Assembly (NCBI GenBank): GCA_003218815.1
Contig: QHON01000123.1
Location: forward strand, 1 to 8,193
Reading direction: 5' to 3'
Origin: Verrucomicrobiota bacterium
GTDB lineage: Bacteria > Verrucomicrobiota > Verrucomicrobiia > Chthoniobacterales > UBA10450
Length of the DNA stretch: 8,193 nt
In this document: positions 1 to 5,148 of the stretch, piece by piece
Layout of the letters: each line of letters opens with the position of its first letter
Position numbering within the stretch: the first letter of the stretch is position 1
Made by a program: the position numbers and the translations under genes
Notes under the pieces: generated by a model
What the model saw: only the letters and a program-made list of their open reading frames with translations
Told to the model about the DNA's origin: nothing
The model's database searches: none

Positions 1-1011
1 ACGAGAGAGAAAAAACATGATCAAAATGAATGGGAGCAAGGCGGCTCCCGCAGCCGTGGCGGTGTAACCTTGAACCTGGATCAAATTCAACGGCAGAAAA
101 AAGAGCGTTCCGCCAAGCGCGCTATAAAGAAAGAGCGTCAGCAAATTAGCGCCCGTGAAATCTTGTGAACGAAACAACGCAAGCGGCAACATTGGATTTC
201 GCGCACGTCCTTCCCAATAGACAAACAGGACTAAAAAGGCGCTCCCGGTAATCAGCGCCGTCAGCACCGCCGGGTCGCTGAAGCCCAACCGCGAAGATTC
301 GATCAAGCCGTAGACAAGAAAAGTAAGCCCGATTGTTGCCAGCGCCGCGCCCAGCCAATCGAGTCGCTTATCACCGCTCTTGTCCCGACTTTCCGGCACG
401 CAGCAGAAAGAAATGAAGAGCACGATTAACCCGAGCGGCAGATTAATAAAAAAGACTGCGCGCCACGAAATTCGCTCGATCAACCATCCTCCAAGGACGG
501 GACCGATCGCCGCCGTGATGGCGGTGAAGCCAGACCAAACGCCGATGGCGTGTCCGCGATCTTGACCAGTGAATGATGCGCTAATGATGGCGAGACTTCC
601 GGGCACGAGTAGCGCGCCACCGGCGCCTTGAACGGCGCGTGCCAGGATCAGTTGGCCAATGCTGGTTGCAAGGCCGCACCACAGGGATGCGACAGAAAAA
701 AGCACGACACCCCTGATAAAGATGCGGCGCCGCCCATAGTGATCCCCTAGCGAACCGCCCACGAGCAGGAACGAAGCGAGCAGCAGCGAGTAGGCCTCAA
801 CAACCCATTGGACATCGACCACAGTCGCCTTCAGGCTCCATTGCAACGCTGGCAGGGCTACGTTGACGACTGTGCCATCGATAAACGCCATGCTCGATCC
901 GAGGATCGTTGCTGCGAGAATCCACGGAGCGGAAGATTTCGCGCAGGGCACGGCAGTAGCCCCCGCACGAATGACGGCTTGATCACAGGGCGATTGAACG
1001 AAATTTGCCAT
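1..1011 (-). CDS. MFS transporter, DHA2 (EmrB/QacA-like) drug:H+ antiporter, 3'-truncated by window edge
   Basis: Inner-membrane proton-driven efflux permease, 14-helix DHA2 class, probably exporting hydrophobic drugs or toxic metabolites; the substrate cannot be read from sequence. The window holds the first 337 residues, open to base 1; the family is usually about 450-530 aa, so the last helices are missing. Visible motifs: DGTVVNVALP (45-54) in helix 1, motif A GGSLGDHYGRRR (85-96), motif B RAVQG (125-129), antiporter motif C GPVLGG (170-175), WRAVFFINLP (183-192), then a FRSQDFTGANLL segment typical of DHA2 proteins. About 28 polar residues precede helix 1. The ATG at 1011 is the first start after an in-frame TGA at 1030-1032; no clear Shine-Dalgarno site precedes it. 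It is divergent from the gene at 1035, with 23 bp between start codons. No periplasmic adaptor or outer-membrane partner is seen here. Family call is firm; substrate unknown. Confidence 0.95.
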   Translation of the reverse strand, partial: MANFVQSPCDQAVIRAGATAVPCAKSSAPWILAATILGSSMAFIDGTVVNVALPALQWSLKATVVDVQWVVEAYSLLLASFLLVGGSLGDHYGRRRIFIRGVVLFSVASLWCGLATSIGQLILARAVQGAGGALLVPGSLAIISASFTGQDRGHAIGVWSGFTAITAAIGPVLGGWLIERISWRAVFFINLPLGLIVLFISFCCVPESRDKSGDKRLDWLGAALATIGLTFLVYGLIESSRLGFSDPAVLTALITGSAFLVLFVYWEGRARNPMLPLALFRSQDFTGANLLTLFLYSALGGTLFFLPLNLIQVQGYTATAAGAALLPFILIMFFLSR

Positions 1012-1034
1012 CTCGTGTTCGAATTTGCATCACA

Positions 1035-2099
1035 ATGAGATGCCCACTGACCCTGCGAAAATTTTCGAACTTGCCCAAGCGTAAAATAAAAATTCTCGGA
1101 CTTCTGCTTGCCTCAGCTCCTCTTGCTCTCGTCTCCGCCGAGGAATTGATTCCAACGGCGCCGGGAATGAGTTGGCGATACAACATGATACAAGAAGTCG
1201 GCAAAGGACTCCGCGTCCCTGATTTAAAAACAGACGCTGATGGGAAAATTCGCCGGTCGGTGTTGTACCGCATTGCTGGTATCGAAAACGTCGACGGGGA
1301 AGAGCTTTTCAAGTTTGAAATGCATCGCGCCGGCGTCGTGACAAACACAGACCTGCTTTCGGTAGGCAAACAGGGCATCATTTGTGTGGCACGCATTAAT
1401 TTGGACGGCGGACTCATCAAGCTTGATCCGCCGCAAACAATGATCGCCGCGCCACTAAGGCCGGGGGTGAACTGGAATTTCAATGGCCAGGTGGGGGAGA
1501 TGAAAGTACGTCAGCATTACGATGTGACCGGAGAACAAGACGTTGAGGTGCCCGCTGGAGAATTTCACGCGTCCCGCATTCATGGCGAACAAACCTCACC
1601 CAGCCGGATGACGATTGACCGCTGGTTCGTGGCCGGGACCGGAATCGTCAAAGACGTCACAACAATGCGGAGCGCGAACGGCGATTTGCTTGAGCGCATT
1701 TCCCTCGAGCTGGTGGAGCGGCCCAAAGTTGTGGACAGACCAGAGGTCAAATCGGATGGCGGTCCGAAACAAATTTCCGTGAGTCTTTCCAAGGAGCGCT
1801 TCGGTAAGGCGGCTACAACGTTTTCATCGGACACACCTCAGATTTACGCGCGTTGGAAAGGACATCGCCTGCGGAACGGCGCAAAGGTGCGCGTGGACTG
1901 GATCGCCGAGAACATCGGCGAGGATGCTCCCAAGGATTACGGAGCGGACGAAGCTTCCACCATTGCAGAAGGTCCAACCTCTGGCGGAGGATTTGTCCTG
2001 TCACGGCCTGACGATGGCTGGGTGCCGGGCGATTATCGCGCAGAGTTCTACGTTGACGATGTCCTGGTGGACACGGTGAAGCTGAAGATTGTGAAGTAA
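1035..2099 (+). CDS. Secreted two-domain protein of unknown function with C-terminal Ig-like domain
   Basis: A 354-aa exported protein. The basic N-terminus (RKFSNLPKRKIK) is followed by the hydrophobic stretch ILGLLLASAPLALVSA, with likely signal-peptidase cleavage after Ala35. Residues 38-230 form a beta-rich domain containing W-x-Y at 47-49, VEVPAGEFHASRI (170-182) and RWFVAGTGIVKDV (196-208); the 'VPAG-F ... RW--GTG-VK' pattern recalls DUF3108-like periplasmic proteins. A Lys/Pro-rich linker (229-245) leads to a second beta-sandwich-like domain (247-354) with YARWKG, KVRVDWIAEN and DDGWVPGDYRAEFYVDD, resembling Ig-like domains appended to many secreted bacterial proteins. No catalytic motif is visible. 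Start choice: ATG 1035 gives a long n-region; an in-frame TTG at 1071 would give a tidy 23-aa signal peptide, and a TTG at 1005 would overlap the divergent transporter. The lipoprotein gene follows 64 bp downstream and may be co-transcribed. Confidence 0.85.
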   Translation: MRCPLTLRKFSNLPKRKIKILGLLLASAPLALVSAEELIPTAPGMSWRYNMIQEVGKGLRVPDLKTDADGKIRRSVLYRIAGIENVDGEELFKFEMHRAGVVTNTDLLSVGKQGIICVARINLDGGLIKLDPPQTMIAAPLRPGVNWNFNGQVGEMKVRQHYDVTGEQDVEVPAGEFHASRIHGEQTSPSRMTIDRWFVAGTGIVKDVTTMRSANGDLLERISLELVERPKVVDRPEVKSDGGPKQISVSLSKERFGKAATTFSSDTPQIYARWKGHRLRNGAKVRVDWIAENIGEDAPKDYGADEASTIAEGPTSGGGFVLSRPDDGWVPGDYRAEFYVDDVLVDTVKLKIVK

Positions 2100-2147
2100 G
2101 CCGCAAATTCTTGAATCCGGAGCCGGGCGCTGCCGCATCGTATTAAC

Positions 2148-2153
2148 AGGAGG
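2148..2153 (+). promoter_or_regulatory. Shine-Dalgarno site of the DUF2807 lipoprotein gene
   Basis: A perfect AGGAGG ends 10 nt before the ATG at 2164 and fixes that start. It is the only strong Shine-Dalgarno site in the window, so this gene is probably translated independently of the one upstream. Confidence 0.8.
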
Positions 2154-2163
2154 CAGATTTCCC

Positions 2164-2814
2164 ATGAAGAAGATCACGATCGTATTTCTTGCCGCATGCA
2201 TTGCTTTGGTCGCCGGATGCAACTGGGTCGGGATTCGAGGCAACGGCCATATCAAGACAGATGAACGCACGATCGGCGCCTTTACTAACATTGACGCCAG
2301 CGGTGCGTTCCGAATCGAATGGAAAAGTGGCGCGCCTGCTCTCAGTATCACGACGGATGAAAACCTTCTTCGCTACATCGACAACCACCAGATTTCTGGC
2401 GAAACACTTCACTTGCATACGCGCGAGCAGATTTGGCCGACGCACGGGATCAAAGTCGTCATCTCAAGTCCCATCCGTACCGGCGCGAAGACTAGCGGCG
2501 CGGTAAAACTCACCGGGAATCAACTCTCCGGCGCGAGATTCGCTCTGGAATCGACCGGCGCAGCAGAGGTCGAACTCGATGGAAATATTGATGAGCTCCT
2601 CGCCGATATGACCGGCGCGAGTGAGTTACATGCAGGTGGTCTGCAAACGAAGACCACTGAAATCTCTACCACCGGCGCGGCTGACGCCGAAATTGCCGTC
2701 AGCGAGACACTGAAGGTGGCAATCACCGGCGCTGGCAAAGTTTCATACTCAGGCAATCCGAAAACTATCGAGAAACATATCAGCGGTGCAGGAAGCATTC
2801 GCCATCGCGACTGA
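2164..2814 (+). CDS. DUF2807 (head-GIN, putative adhesin) lipoprotein
   Basis: A 216-aa predicted lipoprotein. The signal peptide ends in the lipobox VAGC, with acylated Cys19. The remainder matches the DUF2807 / 'putative auto-transporter adhesin, head GIN domain' family: GNGHIKTDERTIGAFTNIDASGAFRIE near the start, a conserved first half to about residue 105, then a series of [ST]GA turns at 111, 131, 150, 170, 188 and 207, spaced 18-20 residues. That spacing fits rungs of a right-handed beta-helix with a GA turn at each corner. Members are found in Bacteroidetes, Verrucomicrobia and other Gram-negatives; their role is unproven and 'adhesin' is only the database name. Asp2 after the lipid Cys is absent (Asn20 follows), so outer-membrane sorting is likely in an E. 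coli-like Lol system. Length is typical for the family and no damage is seen. Start is set by AGGAGG at 2148-2153. Confidence 0.92.
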   Translation: MKKITIVFLAACIALVAGCNWVGIRGNGHIKTDERTIGAFTNIDASGAFRIEWKSGAPALSITTDENLLRYIDNHQISGETLHLHTREQIWPTHGIKVVISSPIRTGAKTSGAVKLTGNQLSGARFALESTGAAEVELDGNIDELLADMTGASELHAGGLQTKTTEISTTGAADAEIAVSETLKVAITGAGKVSYSGNPKTIEKHISGAGSIRHRD

Positions 2815-2828
2815 GCTATTTGTTGCAC

Positions 2829-2912
2829 GGTGAATCGGCCGCTCCGCGGGCGATGCCAAACAATCACGCCGGGCGCGTCGAATGATCAGGATTGAGCGAG
2901 ACGCCCCTCACC
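2829..2912 (-). repeat. Palindromic dispersed element, divergent copy E3
   Basis: Fills the gap between the DUF2807 gene and the Cys-rich peptide gene. It shares an exact 25-bp block (2839-2863), or 30 bp with one mismatch (2834-2863), with the inverse of 5113-5142 in copy E2. GGTGA at 2829-2833 and TCACC at 2908-2912 form short terminal inverted repeats, giving about the same length as E2. The part at 2864-2912 aligns poorly with the other copies, so outer boundaries are tentative. It begins one base past the peptide gene's stop codon and could act as a 3'-end structure. Confidence 0.6.
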
Positions 2913-2913
2913 C

Positions 2914-3069
2914 TTAACAGTCGCAATTCTTCCCGCAATTGCATTCCTTGTTGTCGTTCATCGGACAGTTCTTGCCAGTCTGTTTGCAAGTCGGCTTGTC
3001 GGCGGCAAAAGTTGCCGTGCAAATCACCGCCGCCAGAATCGAAAACAGCACCTTAGTGTAATTCTTCAT
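2914..3069 (-). CDS. 51-aa secreted cysteine-rich peptide, metallothionein-like
   Basis: A small gene with start chosen at ATG 3069, because the product then begins with a canonical signal peptide (MKNYTKVLFSILAAVICTAT, cleavage likely after FA at 21-22). The mature peptide is about 29 residues, lysine-rich, with six cysteines at 28, 35, 43, 45, 49 and 51, ending CNCGKNCDC. The paired CxC spacing suggests binding of a soft metal (Zn, Cu, Cd) or an iron-sulfur/thiolate cluster, or several disulfides after export. I do not recognise a named family; similar tiny exported Cys-rich peptides occur, to my recollection, in Verrucomicrobiota. An in-frame extension to 3234 exists but runs through repeat E1 and lacks a sensible N-terminus, so I rejected it. 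No Shine-Dalgarno site is visible. It is divergent from the zinc-ribbon MBL-fold gene, which is suggestive but not proof of a shared metal theme. Confidence 0.75.
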   Translation of the reverse strand: MKNYTKVLFSILAAVICTATFAADKPTCKQTGKNCPMNDNKECNCGKNCDC

Positions 3070-3099
3070 GTGATTAGTTTTGTTCGCGATGTCATCCGG

Positions 3100-3125
3100 C
3101 GCTAGCAAAAAAATAATTAGGTTTT
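3100..3125 (-). promoter_or_regulatory. AT-rich tract upstream of the Cys-rich peptide, possible promoter
   Basis: A sharp AT-rich island with seven A's (3107-3113) followed by TAATTA, 31-56 bp upstream of the peptide's ATG on the minus strand, within otherwise GC-rich sequence. A -10-like TAATTA is present, but no convincing -35 partner can be fixed by eye. Confidence 0.25.
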
Positions 3126-3182
3126 CACTACGATTGCGGCGGCGCTTGGCAGCATAACAGTTTCCCCCTGACGTTGAGACAC

Positions 3183-3274
3183 AGGTGGAACGCGCAGTCC
3201 CTTGCGCGTTGCCAATGTTCATGCGGCAAACCACACGTTATCTGCCATCGAGCGACGGAGCGCTCGATCCACCT
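3183..3274 (+). repeat. Palindromic dispersed element, copy E1 (two-hairpin)
   Basis: A 92-bp element bounded by AGGTGGAACG and CGATCCACCT (9 of 10 positions inverted-repeat). It contains two perfect 8-bp hairpins: AACGCGCA/TGCGCGTT at 3189-3210 around loop GTCCCT, and ATCGAGCG/CGCTCGAT at 3247-3268 around loop ACGGAG. It aligns end to end with copy E2 (5062-5148), sharing AGTCCCTTG, GCGGCAAA, CATCG, CGGAGCG and TCGATCCACCT in the same order. It ends 25 bp before the ATG of the MBL-fold gene, so it may lie in that gene's 5' leader. It has no coding capacity of its own. Confidence 0.8.
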
Positions 3275-3299
3275 CACACACTGAGATAAGCTGACCACG

Positions 3300-4109
3300 A
3301 TGGAAAATTTCATCTGCATCCAATGTGGAACGCAGTTCGATGCGACTGTCGACCCGCCTGCGCGCTGCACGATTTGCAAAGACGAACGGCAATTCGTTCA
3401 TTACGGCGGTCAGCAGTGGAAGACGCTCGAACGCCTAGCCGCCGATCATCACAACCGCTTGGAAGACGAAGCGGCGCAACTTCTCGGGATCGGGACCGAA
3501 CCGGAGTTCGCCATCGGTCAACGCGCATTGCTCTTGCAATCACCCGGAGGAAATTTGCTCTGGGATTGCATTTCATTGCTGGACGAGAAAACCATCGCTG
3601 AAGTGAAAGCCCGCGGTGGTATCCGCGCCATCGCGATTTCGCATCCGCATTTTTATTCGTCGATGGTCGAATGGGCCGAACATTTTGACGCGCAAATCTT
3701 TTTGCATGCTGCCGACCGCGATTGGGTAATGCGCCAAAGTCCGCGGATTCAATTCTGGGAAGGAACAACCTGCCCGCTTTGGGACGGGCTCACGCTGATC
3801 AATTGTGGCGGGCATTTCGAAGGGGGCACGGTTTTGCACTGGCCCGCTGGCGCGAGCGGAAAAGGCGGATTGCTTACCGGCGACATCGTTACCGTGGTGC
3901 AAGACCGCCGTTACGTCAGCTTCATGCGAAGTTACCCGAACCTGATTCCGCTCGGGGCCAAAGCGATCTATCGCATTGTCGAAACGATCGAACCGTTTCC
4001 GTTCGACCAAATCTACGGCGGCTGGTGGAAAGCGAACGTCTTATCCGACGCAAAGGCCGCCGTCGCGCGCTCCGCCGAACGTTACCTACACGCAATCGCC
4101 GGGATGTAG
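3300..4109 (+). CDS. MBL-fold metallo-hydrolase-like protein with N-terminal zinc ribbon
   Basis: A 269-aa cytoplasmic protein with no signal peptide. Residues 1-32 form a rubredoxin/zinc-ribbon knuckle pair, C6-x2-C9 and C23-x2-C26. A metallo-beta-lactamase fold follows: strand region LLLQSPGGNLLWDC (77-90), the HxH of the metal motif at S114-H-P-H-F-Y-S120, GGHFEGG with H172, and LLTGD with D195. The usual HxHxDH is reduced to HPHFYS, and the final metal His is replaced by YGGWW (239-243). The first metal site (H115, H117, H172, plus D195) appears kept, while the second-site Asp, His and last His are lost. It may therefore bind one metal, or act as a binding or altered-chemistry protein; substrate unknown. 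An in-frame TGA at 3282-3284 leaves ATG 3300 as the obvious start, without a clear Shine-Dalgarno site. Repeat E1 lies immediately upstream. Confidence 0.9.
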   Translation: MENFICIQCGTQFDATVDPPARCTICKDERQFVHYGGQQWKTLERLAADHHNRLEDEAAQLLGIGTEPEFAIGQRALLLQSPGGNLLWDCISLLDEKTIAEVKARGGIRAIAISHPHFYSSMVEWAEHFDAQIFLHAADRDWVMRQSPRIQFWEGTTCPLWDGLTLINCGGHFEGGTVLHWPAGASGKGGLLTGDIVTVVQDRRYVSFMRSYPNLIPLGAKAIYRIVETIEPFPFDQIYGGWWKANVLSDAKAAVARSAERYLHAIAGM

Positions 4110-4172
4110 CCTGATTCATCGCCGATCATGTGGCGCGCGATTATCAACGCTTCAATTTTTGGTGGCACATCT

Positions 4173-4200
4173 GTTTGGTATTTTCTATTTCAAACCAAAC
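4173..4200. other. Inverted repeat after the MBL-fold gene
   Basis: GTTTGGT (4173-4179) and ACCAAAC (4194-4200) form a 7-bp stem around an AT-rich 14-nt loop, 63 bp after the MBL-fold stop. There is no following T-run on either strand, so a Rho-independent terminator is doubtful. It could be part of a 3' end structure or chance. Confidence 0.3.
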
Positions 4201-4255
4201 GTCGTCGCATATTTCGCGAGTTGAAGAACAGATGACCTAAACGAAACCTGCGTTC

Positions 4256-4276
4256 GGCGCGCCCGGCGGTCGCGCC
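4256..4276. repeat. GC-rich hairpin between convergent genes
   Basis: GGCGCG (4256-4261) and CGCGCC (4271-4276) form a perfect 6-bp GC stem around CCCGGCGGT, in the 198-bp gap between the convergent MBL-fold and sirtuin genes. The CCCTAC after it recurs at 4305-4310, where it overlaps the sirtuin stop codon. A weaker GGCAA/TTGCC pair lies at 4289-4307. It may act as a bidirectional transcription stop or belong to another short dispersed repeat family; neither can be decided from one window. Confidence 0.4.
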
Positions 4277-4307
4277 CTACCAGCAATTGGCAACCGGTGC
4301 GATTGCC

Positions 4308-5042
4308 CTACAATTTCGGCGGCTGCGCGAAGATTTGATCGACCAATCGCGGCAACGCGACTGCTGCCCGCTCACGAATCAGGTGCGTTGCAAATCGCGA
4401 TAAAGATGTTTCCTCCGGGTTCACTTCGACTAGTTCGCCGTTGCTGGCGATGGCGCGCAACGCCCAATCGATGATGTACCCAAACGTGGCAGTTGTACCG
4501 ATGACAAGCGCAAAATCACAAGCGTTTTCATCCAGGAAATTTTCGACGCGTTGAATTTCCCCGAGAGGCAATTGTTCGCCAAACCAAACCACGCCCGGTC
4601 GCATGAGCCCGTCGCACTCGGGACATCTCGGCAGCCCGCCCACCTCTTTATCGCGCTCGTTGCGACTACTGAGGTCACAGTAAGAACAACGGGTGATGAA
4701 GATGTCGCCATGAATCTGGACAATCTTTTCTCTGGCCAGCGTGTTCCCTTCCCACTCGGCTCGCGCGTGCAGGTCATCCACGTTTTGCGTAACGAGCAGA
4801 AACTCCCGTGCATACGCCGCCAACTTCACAATCGCCTGATGCGCCGGGTTCGGTTCGCTCTTGCGAATACGCTCACGCCGTTCGCGATACCATTCCCACA
4901 CTAATTTTGGATCGTTCTGGAATGCGGTCGGCGTTGCCAGTTTGGCCGGATCGAGATTTCGCCAGTAGCCGTCCTTCCCACGAAATGTCGGGATTCCGCT
5001 TTCGGCGGAGACGCCCGCGCCTGTGATTACCAGAACTCGCAT
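4308..5042 (-). CDS. cobB: Sir2-family NAD-dependent protein deacylase, class III (CobB/SIRT5-like)
   Basis: A 244-aa cytoplasmic sirtuin that removes acyl groups from protein lysines, using NAD+ and releasing nicotinamide and O-acyl-ADP-ribose. Domains in order: Rossmann NAD site GAGVSAESGIPTFRG (8-22), the class III pair Tyr52-x-x-Arg55 in WEWYRERR, TQNVDDLH (85-92), catalytic His111 in IHGD, a four-Cys zinc module (C119, C122, C140, C143), RPGVVWFGE (148-156), VIGTTATF (180-187) and NPEE (208-211). The Tyr/Arg pair binds acidic acyl groups in SIRT5 and E. coli CobB, so desuccinylase or demalonylase activity is likely besides deacetylation (inference). Length is normal for bacterial CobB without N-terminal extension. 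ATG 5042 sits just before the glycine-rich loop; no Shine-Dalgarno site is evident. It converges on the MBL-fold gene, and repeat E2 separates it from the M2 peptidase gene upstream on the same strand. No acyl-CoA synthetase partner is seen. Confidence 0.95.
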   Translation of the reverse strand: MRVLVITGAGVSAESGIPTFRGKDGYWRNLDPAKLATPTAFQNDPKLVWEWYRERRERIRKSEPNPAHQAIVKLAAYAREFLLVTQNVDDLHARAEWEGNTLAREKIVQIHGDIFITRCSYCDLSSRNERDKEVGGLPRCPECDGLMRPGVVWFGEQLPLGEIQRVENFLDENACDFALVIGTTATFGYIIDWALRAIASNGELVEVNPEETSLSRFATHLIRERAAVALPRLVDQIFAQPPKL

Positions 5043-5061
5043 AATTCAAGCATAGACAGCC

Positions 5062-5148
5062 AGGTAGATCGAGGAGTCCCTTGCTCGATGTTCCAAGGCG
5101 GCAAAGCCGCATTTGTTTGGCATCGCCCGCGGAGCGGTCGATCCACCT
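5062..5148 (+). repeat. Palindromic dispersed element, copy E2 (three-hairpin)
   Basis: An 87-bp element bounded by AGGTAGATCGA and TCGATCCACCT (10 of 11 inverted-repeat). Hairpin 1 is ATCGAGGA/TGCTCGAT at 5068-5089 with loop GTCCCT and one internal G/G mismatch. Hairpin 2 is GCGGC-AAA-GCCGC at 5098-5110. Hairpin 3 is ATCGCCCG/CGGTCGAT at 5122-5142 with one mismatch. Relative to E1, stem positions change in pairs (A-T to T-A and C-G to A-T in hairpin 1, G-C to C-G in hairpin 3) while the loop is kept. On the minus strand its first two bases overlap the last two of the M2 peptidase stop codon. No coding capacity. Confidence 0.8.

Noticed and set aside
983..1483. 166-aa minus-strand open frame
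   Set aside because: Antisense to the secreted-protein gene, which has a signal peptide and ordered domain pattern; the antisense product shows no family features.
3070..3234. Longer N-terminus for the Cys-rich peptide
   Set aside because: It would translate repeat E1 and bury the signal peptide inside the protein; ATG 3069 gives a canonical exported peptide.
3310..3768. 152-aa minus-strand open frame
   Set aside because: Arg-rich shadow of the MBL-fold gene on the opposite strand.
4173..4200. Rho-independent terminator
   Set aside because: The stem is AT-rich with a long loop and has no T-run after it on either strand; kept only as an inverted repeat.
4551..4904. 117-aa plus-strand open frame
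   Set aside because: Antisense to the sirtuin, whose NAD and zinc motifs make the minus strand the coding one.
2829..5148. CRISPR array
   Set aside because: The related repeats are three, long, palindromic, in mixed orientation and about 1-2 kb apart, with no regular spacers or cas genes.
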